A DNA stretch of 64,000 nucleotides, from NCBI RefSeq assembly GCF_900113745.1, contig NZ_FOQL01000001.1, positions 1,915,550 to 1,979,549 of the forward strand, written 5' to 3'. The DNA is from Pseudomonas guineae. Lineage in GTDB: Bacteria; Pseudomonadota; Gammaproteobacteria; Pseudomonadales; Pseudomonadaceae. Below the pieces are notes generated by a model that searched no databases, had not been told where the DNA came from, and was given only the letters and a program-made list of their open reading frames with translations. Shown piece by piece: positions 16,616 to 26,508 of the stretch (positions within the stretch are counted from its first letter, which is position 1; each line of letters opens with the position of its first letter). Position numbers and translations under genes: made by a program.

Positions 16616-19471
16616 TCAGGCCTTTTGCAGTGCCTGATTCAAAGCCGCTTCCAGGCGGCTCTTGTAGCGCAGGTAATGCACGCTCTGCATATGCCCTTCG
16701 TCGAGTACCGCCGACAGATCTAAGTCAGTGATATAGCAGGGGTAGCGTGCACTATCGCGGCGTCGCGCGAGAATGTGCTGGGCGACGGCGGCGAACAGGT
16801 CGCCGGCGTATTCCAGCTCAGAAAATTCCCGGTGATTACAATACAACGTGACGTGCGAGCGCCTGCCATCGCCCGGTTCGATGATGGCCTGCACGTCATA
16901 GAACGGATGGCTAATCGGAGACAACGGCGGCGCTCGCCGCTCCAGACGCTGCGCGCGTACCGGCGCATCCGGTAGCACTTGGTAATAGAGAATATCCAGA
17001 GGCTGATGCGCCGGCAGGTTATCCAGAGGCAGCAGGGCGTTACGTCGGTACAGCACGGACTGCAGAAAACGCTGCAGCGGCGTTAACAGGCTCTGCTCAT
17101 CCCGGTACGGCATCTGTTGGCGCCAAAGCGCATTGTGCTCGTCGAGCACAGTCAGCTCGGCCTGGCCATTGGCCTCGTTCAGCCGGTAGAACACCTGGAT
17201 GCACTGCGGCCGGCCAAGTGGCAGGATCAGTGCCAGGTCTTCACCTTCTAAGGCGCTGCGATCCAGGTGCAAGTCGCTGTAACCGGGTAGCTCGGCGCCC
17301 AGGTGTTCGACCAGCGAGGGTAGGTCTTTCAGGCTGATATGGCTGACGTGGCCGGGCTTCAGTTCGAGCAGGTGATACTGCTGTTTGATTTGCAGCAGGT
17401 AGCGGTTGGCTTGTTTGCTGCTGAAGCTGCCGAGAGTTTCGCGGAACAGCTCTTCGACCCGTTCAGCAATCGCCGTGGCGCGGTTACGGCAAAAACAACG
17501 CACCCTTAGGTTAGGCTTGCGGCCATGGGCGGGCAGGTTGTTGAGAAAGTCGCGCAGGCAGTCGAGCAGTGCTGTTGGGCCGTCATAGCGGGTGACCAGC
17601 AATTCGTTCCAGCTGTTCAGGGTGACCTGGTCGAGGGTCAAAATCAGGTTTTCGCGCACCCCGGAATAACCCAGAGCATCGGTGCGCTCGCTGGTCATGT
17701 GCATGTTCATCTGGCTGAACTGCTTAAGCGGATCAATGCCGACATTGACCAGCAACAGTACCTCGCTGGGCACGCTGGCGCTGAGTAAAGCGCTTTCGTC
17801 GATCGCGGGTAGCGGCAGGGGTATCGCTTGCTGCAGGCTGCTGAGCAGGTTGGACAGTTCAAATTCGCTGAGGTCGCTGTTGCCGGGGTGCAGTGACAGG
17901 CGTGTACTGTTATCAATCACGCCATTACGCTGGCACCACGCGAGTAGTTCGATCAGCGCGCGCGAGCGCTTGAGCGGCGAGAAGTCGGCCAGGTCTTGTG
18001 CATTAACGCTGCCGCTGTAGAGCGCCCAGAGGGTTTCATTGGGCTCGTCCGGGCTGGGGCTCTGGGCCAGCGTCAGGGTGTCTTCGGCGAGGTCCGGGGC
18101 AATGCCGGGGTTAATAAATTCGATCTTGCCGGCCTTGCGCTCGAACGCGGCATACAGGCGGCGGCCGAGAATGCCGAGATCGCGGCTATTGAGCGAGCTA
18201 CCAACGTCTGCGTTACGGGCGAACTGCGATAGAAAGCGGTAGCTGTAAGTCAGCTCATTGACCAGCATGCGCCGCTCTACGCTGACCTGGCGCACCTTCC
18301 ACTGGCTGCGGCTGTCGAGCATGGCGAGCTGGCGGCTGTCCCAATTCCAGTCGTGGGTCAGGCGTTCCAGTAGCAGGCGTTGCCAGCTCTTGCGATTGTT
18401 ACGCGGTGGGCGGCTGAGCTTTTTATCGACCTTGAGGTACAGGCAGCGGCGGATCAGCTCCAAGCGTTCGTGTTCGCCGCGGCCGACCAGGTATTCCTCT
18501 AAACGGCGATACACCACGATATAAGGGTCGAGCTCATCGACGTCCAGGCGGTTGGCGAACACCGCCTGCTTGAAACGCAGCGACAGGCACTCAACCTTGG
18601 GGTGTTCGCTGGCGTAGACCTCGGTCAGCAGCAGTTTAAGCACCGATTTGTAGGGTGACTCGATGCCCTTAAACAGCTGCCACATGCCCGCGCCGATAAA
18701 CTCCTCCGGCGGGATGCGTGCCAGGTGCCCTAGGTCGATGACGTCTTCGCCGCGGACGAAACGCTTGGCCAGTAGGGTGCTGGTGTAATGCGGGTAACGA
18801 TGTTCTTCATATACCGGGACCAGCCACCACAGCGGGGTGCGCCCGCCGAGCCAGATTGCGGTGCGGTAGAACTCATCAAGCAGCAAGTAGTGCTGGGTGG
18901 TACCGCAGTCATCCGAAGTCAGTTGCGCGTCGCGCTCGCCCTGGGTGAAGCGTGCAGGGTCGATCAGAAAAAAATGCGCCTCGGCACCGAAAGTCGCCGC
19001 CCAGCTTTCCAGCAGTGTACATTTCTTGTTCAGCTCATGCAGCTGTTGCGGGCTGAGGTCGCTGGCGTGGCACACCCACAGGTCCATATCGCTCTGCTCG
19101 GCCTGAGCGACGGTGCCCAGGCTACCCATCAGAAACAGCCCGTGAATGGGTAGCTGCTCTGAGCTACGATAAGGCTTGTAGGTGAATGAGCGGGTTAGGC
19201 GCTGGACCTCGGCAAGCAACTCATCATCCGGGGTGAAGCCGCTGAGGCCTGCCGGAGTGAGCCCAGAGACGTAGCCAGGGAGCAGTGGATGATTGACGTG
19301 GAACAGCAGCGGCAGCAGTTTCAGTACCAGTTGCTGGCGCGTCGACAGTGCCTGCATGGCGCGCTGCAGGCGACCCTTATTGAGCTTTAGGAAGCGTGCA
19401 CGTAGCTGGGTCAGTACCTTGCGATCGATACCGTCTTCAATGTCCGGGCGAATTTCCTCGGTATGACTCAT
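16616..19471 (-). CDS. cyaA: Class I adenylate cyclase
   Basis: 951 residues, as expected for class I. The N-terminal catalytic half has the nucleotidyltransferase-like motif GSLGTVAQAEQSDMDLW, with the Ser and the paired Asp for Mg-ATP; conserved blocks such as HFFLIDP and WWLVPVYEEH follow. The C-terminal half is the regulatory region that in enterobacteria responds to the sugar PTS. It makes cAMP for the CRP homologue Vfr. It is convergent with rnk. Confidence 0.96.
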   Translation of the reverse strand: MSHTEEIRPDIEDGIDRKVLTQLRARFLKLNKGRLQRAMQALSTRQQLVLKLLPLLFHVNHPLLPGYVSGLTPAGLSGFTPDDELLAEVQRLTRSFTYKPYRSSEQLPIHGLFLMGSLGTVAQAEQSDMDLWVCHASDLSPQQLHELNKKCTLLESWAATFGAEAHFFLIDPARFTQGERDAQLTSDDCGTTQHYLLLDEFYRTAIWLGGRTPLWWLVPVYEEHRYPHYTSTLLAKRFVRGEDVIDLGHLARIPPEEFIGAGMWQLFKGIESPYKSVLKLLLTEVYASEHPKVECLSLRFKQAVFANRLDVDELDPYIVVYRRLEEYLVGRGEHERLELIRRCLYLKVDKKLSRPPRNNRKSWQRLLLERLTHDWNWDSRQLAMLDSRSQWKVRQVSVERRMLVNELTYSYRFLSQFARNADVGSSLNSRDLGILGRRLYAAFERKAGKIEFINPGIAPDLAEDTLTLAQSPSPDEPNETLWALYSGSVNAQDLADFSPLKRSRALIELLAWCQRNGVIDNSTRLSLHPGNSDLSEFELSNLLSSLQQAIPLPLPAIDESALLSASVPSEVLLLVNVGIDPLKQFSQMNMHMTSERTDALGYSGVRENLILTLDQVTLNSWNELLVTRYDGPTALLDCLRDFLNNLPAHGRKPNLRVRCFCRNRATAIAERVEELFRETLGSFSSKQANRYLLQIKQQYHLLELKPGHVSHISLKDLPSLVEHLGAELPGYSDLHLDRSALEGEDLALILPLGRPQCIQVFYRLNEANGQAELTVLDEHNALWRQQMPYRDEQSLLTPLQRFLQSVLYRRNALLPLDNLPAHQPLDILYYQVLPDAPVRAQRLERRAPPLSPISHPFYDVQAIIEPGDGRRSHVTLYCNHREFSELEYAGDLFAAVAQHILARRRDSARYPCYITDLDLSAVLDEGHMQSVHYLRYKSRLEAALNQALQKA

Positions 19472-19597
19472 GCTCGGGCTCTGCGGGGCTATGCGCGATC
19501 ATGCCTGGCCAGGTGGCTGGCGAACGGCTCTGTATACGGGGATGTTGCCTGCGTCGCGGGCCGCTTGAGCGTGCCGCTACAACGCAGGCTAGGACGG

Positions 19598-19843
19598 TTA
19601 GGCGGTTTCGGTCACGTTGAGAATAGTCAGCAGAGTTTGTGCGTGTTGGGCCGCATCCAAACCGAGGCTGGTCAGGTAGCCACCATCGGCTTGGCTGATC
19701 AGGCCTTTGTCATGCAGGCGTATCGCGGCGGCAATCGCCGAGGGGGTGGCCGTGTGGTGAACCTTGATTCCTTCCTGGGTGGTGCCCAGGTTGAACAGCA
19801 CGAGGATTTCCAGTTCGGCAATCAGTTCGGAGGTAAAGGCCAT
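19598..19843 (-). CDS. TIGR02647 family small protein
   Basis: 81 residues from ATG 19843. The sequence MAFTSELIAELEILVLF, the HHTATPSAIAAAIRLHDKGL segment and a C-terminal QTLLTIL helix match the conserved Pseudomonas family TIGR02647, sometimes labelled DNA-binding; I see an HTH-like helical pattern but no firm function. It lies 126 bases downstream of the cyaA start on the same strand. The longer frame to 20095 is unconserved and rejected. Confidence 0.8.
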   Translation of the reverse strand: MAFTSELIAELEILVLFNLGTTQEGIKVHHTATPSAIAAAIRLHDKGLISQADGGYLTSLGLDAAQHAQTLLTILNVTETA

Positions 19844-20018
19844 AAGTACTCCAGCTTCATGTTTTAGTGAGCTGCGGCCGGCGGCGGCAGCACCCGCTGC
19901 GGTAAATCGGCTGAAACAAGACAGCCTGCCAAGGCAGTGTAGTGAAGCGCCGTGCAGTCTGCTGTGGCTTGATGCTGCCAGAACTCGGCAGGGAGTGGGG
20001 TAAAAATCTGCGGACTTT

Positions 20019-20288
20019 TTACGATGCCTGTTCCGGCAGCTCGGGCAAGGCGCGCAGGCCTTGCTCGTAGCGGGCGAGGTCGAAGGCACGGTCATCGCGC
20101 AGCATCACCTCGATTTCATCGGCCAACACCAGCGCCATCAGCTCGATGATCGCTTCGCGCTCGTAGCCGACCAGCGTCAGCTTGTTCAGTACGGCCTGGA
20201 CGAATGCCGGTTCGCCGGCTTCGAGCTGGTTCTCAATGGCCTGGATCAGGGTGTCCTCGGCAAATGCTTCGTCGTCTTGCTCGCTCAT
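20019..20288 (-). CDS. Conserved hypothetical protein
   Basis: 89 residues from ATG 20288 (a good GGAGCAACAC lies upstream). The protein is acidic and helical: MSEQDDEAFAEDTLIQAIENQL, LVGYEREAIIELMALVLADEI, then LRALPELPEQ. I recognise it only as a conserved Pseudomonas protein without known function. It follows the GNAT gene by 23 bases and is probably co-transcribed with it. Confidence 0.8.
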   Translation of the reverse strand: MSEQDDEAFAEDTLIQAIENQLEAGEPAFVQAVLNKLTLVGYEREAIIELMALVLADEIEVMLRDDRAFDLARYEQGLRALPELPEQAS

Positions 20289-20311
20289 GTGTTGCTCCGA
20301 AAATAGTTGGC

Positions 20312-20791
20312 TCAGCTGCGGGCAAAGTCCAGCAAGGCCTGGCCGGTAAGGCGGTAGGTGGTCCACTCGTCCTGCGGGCAGGCGCCGAACGATTGGTAAA
20401 AATCAATGGCCGGTTGATTCCAGTCCAGCACGGCCCACTCGAAACGACCGCAGCCTTTACCTACCGCAAGTTGCGCCAGGTGACGCAGCAGGGCTTTGCC
20501 CGCGCCCACACCACGCTTTTCCGGTGTTATGTAAAGGTCTTCAAGAAACAGCCCGTGCTTGCCGAGCCAGGTCGAGTAGTTGAAGAAGTACACGGCATAG
20601 CCAATGGGCTGGCCGGCGTATTCGCAGATCAGCGCGTGGGTGCGGCTGTCCGGGCTGAACAGGCTTGCTTCTATGCCGGCCACGTCGGTTTTCACCTCGT
20701 GTTCGGCTTTTTCGTAGATCGCCAGGTCGGTGATAAAGCTCAGGATCAGGGCCGCGTCTGCGACTGTGGCGGGACGGATGTGCAGGGGCAT
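20312..20791 (-). CDS. GNAT family N-acetyltransferase
   Basis: 159 residues. The N terminus IRPATVADAALI and the acetyl-CoA pyrophosphate loop RGVGAGKALLRHL are diagnostic; the segment FLEDLYITPEKRG and WNQPAIDFYQSFGA resemble the diamine/thialysine acetyltransferase (SAT1) branch. The acceptor may be a small amine, but this is inferred. It is upstream of, and probably co-transcribed with, the 89-residue hypothetical protein. Confidence 0.88.
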   Translation of the reverse strand: MPLHIRPATVADAALILSFITDLAIYEKAEHEVKTDVAGIEASLFSPDSRTHALICEYAGQPIGYAVYFFNYSTWLGKHGLFLEDLYITPEKRGVGAGKALLRHLAQLAVGKGCGRFEWAVLDWNQPAIDFYQSFGACPQDEWTTYRLTGQALLDFARS

Positions 20792-20900
20792 GTGGAGCTC
20801 GCAGAAAGGGCTAACTCAGCCGTAGAAAAATGCCAGCGTAACTAGAGGTAGGGCAATCAGGCAAAGAAAACCGCACGCACCGATCCCGCAGGCGTCGGTA

Positions 20901-21386
20901 ATGTACTGGGAGTACAGCCTAACCGCGGCCGGTGAGGACCTGCGAGCGATCGTCATGGCCCTCGGCCACTGGGGTGCCCAGTGGATCGGCAGTCGCCTGC
21001 GTGACGATCAACTTGATGCCGGACTGCTGATGTGGGGCGTGCGCCGATTTGTCCATCTCGAGGCGTTTCCATCTTGTCCGGTGGTCATCCAGTTCAGCTT
21101 TCGCGACGCGCGCTCAGGTGAGGGGCGTTGGTGGCTGGTGGTCGAAGAGGGTGTTGCAGACCTGTGCCGTGACGATCCGGGGCGCGAGCTGACTCTGCTG
21201 GTCGAGGGCACCGTGTGCGCCTTGACCGAAGTGTGGGCGTGGGATCGAACGCCGAAAGAAGTTATCCACACCCATGAATTAAGCGTAGACGGGCGAGCGG
21301 CGGATACGCAGAGCCTTTGGCTATGGTTATGTACCAGCGCCTTCGCCGAGACCCGGCGTAAGCGGTTCGCTCCGCAGGCCCGCTGA
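20901..21386 (+). pseudogene. 5'-truncated HxlR-type transcriptional regulator
   Basis: 161 readable residues. The beginning (YSLTAAGEDLRAIVMALGHWG) is the wing and last helix of an HxlR winged-HTH; what follows (LLMWGVRRFV, VVIQFSFRDA, WWLVVEEGVADLC, ALTEVWAWD) is the SCP2-like C-terminal domain found in long HxlR regulators. The helix-turn-helix itself is missing: no matching sequence lies in the 109 bases before it. Without it the product could not bind DNA as usual, so I call it a remnant. It abuts the argH duplication scar. Confidence 0.75.
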
Positions 21387-21459
21387 GCAAACTTGCCAAC
21401 GCGGGCGACAGCAAGGGTTATGCCGGCGGCGCCTTGCGCGCCGCCGTGTACAGAGCGGG

Positions 21460-21861
21460 CTAGCGCTCGCCTAACAAGGCCAGGCCACGCTTGACCGCTG
21501 CGCGCACCTGATTCGGCGAGGTGCCGCCGATATGGTCGCGGGCATTCACCGAGCCTTCCAGCGTCAATACGGCGAATACGCCTTGCTCGATCTGTTCGCT
21601 GAACTGGCGCAGTTCTTCCAGGCTCATCTCGGCTAGGTCCTTGCCGCTGTTGACGGCGTACTTCACCGCATGGCTGACGATCTCGTGACAGTCACGGAAC
21701 GGCAGAGCCTTGCGTACCAGGTAGTCGGCCAGGTCGGTGGCGGTGGAGAAGCCGCGCAGCGCCGCTTCGCGCATGATCGCGGCTTTTGGCTTGATCGCCG
21801 GAATAATATCGGCAAAGGCAGCGCAGGCTGCCACGCAGGTTTTCAGCGGCGTCGAACAGCG
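21460..21861 (-). pseudogene. Duplicate 3' end of argH
   Basis: About 402 bases that copy the last ~400 bases of the intact argH (22947-23347), nearly 90% identical over the readable part. The open frame reads the ArgH C terminus from [11 protein letters not shown] to the stop; just upstream one extra base shifts the frame, and homology ends abruptly at 21861, equal to ArgH residue ~332. The last residues differ most. It has no start of its own and cannot make a working lyase. With the intact gene it brackets the GH114 gene. Confidence 0.88.
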
Positions 21862-21889
21862 CGTGCGGCACAAACCGTGAGTGAGCCGA

Positions 21890-21907
21890 GGCGATCGTGT
21901 GATCGCC
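21890..21907. repeat. Short inverted repeat after GH114 gene
   Basis: GGCGATC (21890-21896), four bases, GATCGCC (21901-21907). A perfect 7-bp hairpin just past the GH114 stop, without a T-run; it may mark the mRNA end. Confidence 0.4.
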
Positions 21908-21954
21908 GCAGAGGGGACACTACTGGCGTGGGGATGGGTTGGCGGGAGTGCTTC

Positions 21955-22719
21955 TTATGTGCAAGGCAAGCCCACCGCTTTTAGTGCGCGCTTGAAAAAC
22001 TGCAACTGGTAGCCGGAATTTGCAGCCTTGCTACACATATTGTTGTTATACGAGCGGTATTCAGCGATGAAGACAGCCTTGCCCTGTTGCCTAAACAGAC
22101 GGTAATCGTCGCATTCTTTGTAGGCATAGCAGCTTTCGTTAAGAGCGAAGTCGAAGTCGTCGACTAGGGCGGGAATCAGTTCCACGGCGTTTTTCAACGC
22201 AATAGCCAGATCATGGCTGTGCGCCTGCTGACTCAACCAACGGTTGTAATCGATCTGATCCGCCTTACTCAACTGTAGGCCATTGCTGTTGCTGTAACCG
22301 TCGACATTATCTGGCTCCACGGCATCGCACCCCTTCTCTGCCGCCAGCTGTATGCGCTGCGCCATGAGCATGCGCACTGCGGGGTGGCGTATATCCACCC
22401 AGCGCTCACCGGGCCAGCCGTCAAGTTGCGCGCCGAGAGCTTCTTTGGGGTACAAGGCGGCATCCGTTCGCCAATCCTCCCAGCTACCTGCGCTGAAATA
22501 GCAGACCACTATGCGTCCCTGACCTTTGAGGTTGGTGATGGTCGTCGTCGAAGTATCAAACAGGTCGATGTCATAGACCTGACGATCTGGTGTTTTCAGG
22601 TTGCCACTGAGTTGCCAATGCCAGCTTGCCTGGCCGGGAATGACTATTGGCGTGGCATTGACACAGGCTGCGAGGGTGAGTGTGCCGATACTTGCGAATA
22701 AGCGTTGGATAATTTTCAT
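21955..22719 (-). CDS. GH114-type endo-alpha-1,4-polygalactosaminidase, putative lipoprotein
   Basis: 254 residues from ATG 22719 (GGAGAAAG upstream). The signal MKIIQRLFASIGTLTLAAC ends in a lipobox, so it is probably a lipoprotein. The TIM-barrel features of the GH114/TM1410 family are visible: WHWQLSG, YDIDLFDT, VCYFSAGSWEDWR, WVDIRHPAVR, a catalytic-type EPDNVDGY and ALKNAVELIP. Such enzymes cut galactosamine polymers; Pel-like exopolysaccharide is a possible substrate (inferred). The gene lies between the two argH 3' ends, its upstream region is AT-rich, and it is probably acquired. Confidence 0.82.
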   Translation of the reverse strand: MKIIQRLFASIGTLTLAACVNATPIVIPGQASWHWQLSGNLKTPDRQVYDIDLFDTSTTTITNLKGQGRIVVCYFSAGSWEDWRTDAALYPKEALGAQLDGWPGERWVDIRHPAVRMLMAQRIQLAAEKGCDAVEPDNVDGYSNSNGLQLSKADQIDYNRWLSQQAHSHDLAIALKNAVELIPALVDDFDFALNESCYAYKECDDYRLFRQQGKAVFIAEYRSYNNNMCSKAANSGYQLQFFKRALKAVGLPCT

Positions 22720-22832
22720 GACTTTCTCCAGTGCTGAGACAAGTGCCGGGCGGCAGGAGCTCGCGTTCAGAAGAAAGTATTGGGCCCACATGACGGGCCA
22801 AGCCAGCGGGTGAAGGTGGGTTTTTATGTGTT

Positions 22833-22850
22833 TTGCTAGCTTGTTAGCAA
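22833..22850. repeat. Inverted repeat upstream of GH114 gene
   Basis: TTGCTA (22833-22838), six bases, TAGCAA (22845-22850), in an AT-rich tract about 115 bases before the GH114 start. It could be an operator or a remnant terminator. Confidence 0.35.
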
Positions 22851-22946
22851 TTTGACGCTGTTTTTTTGGCATTGCTCTGCCTGCGAGTGACTCAGTGGTC
22901 GAGTAACCGCCGAACTTAGCGGGCGCGGGTGCCGCGCCCGTTTTTA

Positions 22947-24341
<1,395 letters not shown>

Positions 24342-24476
24342 GGGCTTCGCTCGGCTGGTGCGCAATAACAGCCTGACCGCATGGCGCGGCCGGCAAGACA
24401 GAAAGTGCGCTGATAATAACAGGCTGGCCGACAAATTCGCCGCATCGCGTTGTCTGGGAGGCAGCTAGGCTTAACC

Positions 24477-24498
24477 GTGACATTGATGCGCCGGTCAC
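24477..24498. promoter_or_regulatory. Dyad GTGAC-N12-GTCAC upstream of algZ
   Basis: GTGAC (24477-24481) and GTCAC (24494-24498), 12 bases apart, about 100 bases before algZ in the argH/algZ divergent region. It resembles a CRP-type dyad in sequence but the spacing is wrong for Vfr, so its meaning is open. Confidence 0.25.
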
Positions 24499-24592
24499 AG
24501 TTTTATTGCCTTAGGGGCATTTCGGCGCTTTATTTTGCCCGGCCGGAGCTGACTACCTTGCCGCTGGGGCGGCCCGCGCGGAAACTGCGCCG

Positions 24593-25675
24593 ATGAAAAT
24601 AAAAAGTTTGTTATCAGAAAAGCCATCACCCACGGTCGATGACTTCTTCGTTCCTGAGCTGTGCGAGCCAGAAGCCTTGTTAAGCATGGTGCTGCTGGCC
24701 GAGTTGCTGGTGCTGGTTCTGGTGCTCTCCGAGCCGATGCTGCCGGGCTTCGACTGGGTGCGCCTGGCGCTGACCTCGCTGTTTGTGCAATGGATCGTGT
24801 TGCTCTCGGCCGCCGTGCTGTGCCGTTTGCGCTCGTTGATGGCGCGCATGCGAGCAGCAACGGCGGGTACTTTGTGCTGCGCCATTGTGGTCGCCCTGAC
24901 CTTGAGCTGTACTGCCGTCGCCGATTATTACGAGCTGGGCGGGCCGCTACCGCGTATTGGCGAGGTCAACCTGTACCTGCGCCATGCCTTGATCAGCTTG
25001 ATCATGTCGGCGCTGCTGTTACGTTACTTCTACCTGCAAAGCCAATGGCGCAAGCAGGAACAGGCGGAATTGCGCGCACGCATTGAGTCGCTGCAGGCGC
25101 GTATCCGGCCGCACTTTCTGTTCAATAGCTTGAACAGCATCGCCAGCTTGGTGGTTGTCGATCCGTACAAGGCCGAACAGGCGGTGCTCGACCTGTCTGA
25201 TCTGTTCCGTGCCAGCCTGGCCAAGCCCGGCAGTCTGGTGCCTTGGCGTGAAGAGCTGGAGCTGGCGCAACGATATTTATCGATTGAGCGCTATCGGCTC
25301 GGCGAGCGTCTACAGTTGCAATGGGAGGTTGCTGGTGTGCCGGACGATCTGCCGATTCCACAACTGACGCTGCAGCCCTTACTGGAAAACGCCTTGATCT
25401 ACGGCATTGCGCCGCGCATCGAAGGCGGCTTGGTGCAGATCGAGGCGAGTTATCACGAGGGGGTATTCCAGTTGTGCGTGAGCAATCCATATGAGCAGCT
25501 AGGCGAGCAGCCGCCATCGCGCGGTACGCATCAAGGGCTAAGCAACATCGATGCGCGGCTGGTGGCACTTTTCGGCCCGCGGGCCAGTCTTAGTGTAGAG
25601 CGTCGTGATGGTCGCCACTTCACGTGTCTACGCTATCCTTGTGTGAGACCCAAGCAGGAAGCCCGTGCATTATGA
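24593..25675 (+). CDS. algZ: Sensor histidine kinase AlgZ (FimS), LytS-type
   Basis: 360 residues. Four hydrophobic segments (about 29-52, 60-78, 88-110, 128-147) form the membrane sensor; the His_kinase domain (PF06580) follows with the phospho-acceptor-position His174 in RIRPHFLFNSLNS and an N-box LTLQPLLENALIYG. It is the partner of AlgR in control of alginate, twitching and other virulence traits. As known for the family, the usual G1/G2 ATP motifs are poorly conserved. It overlaps algR by four bases (ATGA). Confidence 0.95.
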   Translation: MKIKSLLSEKPSPTVDDFFVPELCEPEALLSMVLLAELLVLVLVLSEPMLPGFDWVRLALTSLFVQWIVLLSAAVLCRLRSLMARMRAATAGTLCCAIVVALTLSCTAVADYYELGGPLPRIGEVNLYLRHALISLIMSALLLRYFYLQSQWRKQEQAELRARIESLQARIRPHFLFNSLNSIASLVVVDPYKAEQAVLDLSDLFRASLAKPGSLVPWREELELAQRYLSIERYRLGERLQLQWEVAGVPDDLPIPQLTLQPLLENALIYGIAPRIEGGLVQIEASYHEGVFQLCVSNPYEQLGEQPPSRGTHQGLSNIDARLVALFGPRASLSVERRDGRHFTCLRYPCVRPKQEARAL

Positions 25676-26418
25676 ATGTCCTGATTGTCGATGACGAACC
25701 TCTGGCCCGTGAGCGCCTAAGCCGAATGGTTGGCGAGCTGGAGGGCTATCGCGTGCTTGAACCCTCAGCCTGCAACGGCGAGGAGGCCCTGAGCCTGATC
25801 GACAGCCTGAGGCCGGATGTGGTGCTGTTAGACATCCGCATGCCAGGTCTGGATGGTCTGCAAGTGGCGGCTAGGCTGTGTGAGCGTGAAGCGCCGCCGG
25901 CAGTGATTTTCTGCACCGCCCATGACGAATTTGCCCTAGAAGCTTTTCAGGTCAGTGCGGTGGGCTATCTGGTCAAGCCGGTGCGTGCGGAAAGCCTTAG
26001 TGAAGCCCTGAAAAAAGCAGAGCGGCCCAACCGCGTTCAGCTGGCAGCTCTAACCCGGCCGGCTGTGGATAGCAGCGGCGACCCGCGCAGTCATATCAGT
26101 GCACGGACGCGCAAAGGCATTGAGCTGATACCGCTGGATCAGGTGATCTACTTTATTGCCGATCATAAGTACGTGACCCTGCGCCACGCCGGCGGCGAAG
26201 TGCTGTTGGACGAACCGCTGAAGGCGCTGGAAGACGAGTTCGGTGATCGCTTTGTGCGTATTCATCGCAATGCCCTGGTGGCACGTGAGCGTATTGAGCG
26301 GCTGCAGCGCACGCCGCTCGGGCATTTTCAGCTGTTTCTCAAGGGCATGAACGAAGAGGCGCTGATCGTCAGCCGCCGGCATGTGGCAGGGGTGCGCAAA
26401 TTGATGCATAACCTCTAA
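25672..26418 (+). CDS. algR: Response regulator AlgR (LytTR family)
   Basis: 248 residues. The receiver domain has acidic pocket Asp7-Asp8 (VDDEP), phospho-acceptor Asp54 (LLDIRMPG) and the conserved Lys in YLVKPV; the C-terminal LytTR DNA-binding domain (about 140-245) includes FIADHKYVTLRHAGGE and RIHRNALVAR. AlgR drives algD, fimU and other promoters. ATG 25672 is set by overlap with algZ; a longer frame from 25624 is inside algZ. Confidence 0.96.
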   Translation: MNVLIVDDEPLARERLSRMVGELEGYRVLEPSACNGEEALSLIDSLRPDVVLLDIRMPGLDGLQVAARLCEREAPPAVIFCTAHDEFALEAFQVSAVGYLVKPVRAESLSEALKKAERPNRVQLAALTRPAVDSSGDPRSHISARTRKGIELIPLDQVIYFIADHKYVTLRHAGGEVLLDEPLKALEDEFGDRFVRIHRNALVARERIERLQRTPLGHFQLFLKGMNEEALIVSRRHVAGVRKLMHNL

Positions 26419-26428
26419 TTGGCATCCG

Positions 26429-26467
26429 TAGCCCGGATAGCGCCGGGTGCAGGCCTGATCTGGGCTA
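26429..26467. repeat. REP-like inverted repeat between algR and hemC
   Basis: TAGCCCGGAT (26429-26438) and ATCTGGGCTA (26458-26467) pair at nine of ten positions, with a further CCCGG/CCGGG inside. The GTAGCCCGGAT start is typical of short interspersed repeats in Pseudomonas. It may also end the algR transcript. Confidence 0.45.
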
Positions 26468-26508
26468 GCCTGTTATGATCAACGGCAGTTTGTTTTCTGG
26501 AATTGCCC

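Noticed and set aside
19598..20095. 165-residue reading of the TIGR02647 gene
   Set aside because: The first 84 residues are unconserved and Cys/Ser/Arg-rich; the family start is the ATG at 19843.
22913..22946. GC-rich hairpin with T-run as terminator of argH
   Set aside because: The T-run lies on the plus strand towards argH, so it would stop plus-strand, not argH, transcription; no plus-strand gene ends here.
24477..24498. Vfr (CRP) site before algZ
   Set aside because: The arms GTGAC/GTCAC fit, but the 12-base spacing is too long for TGTGA-N6-TCACA, so I list only a dyad of unknown role.
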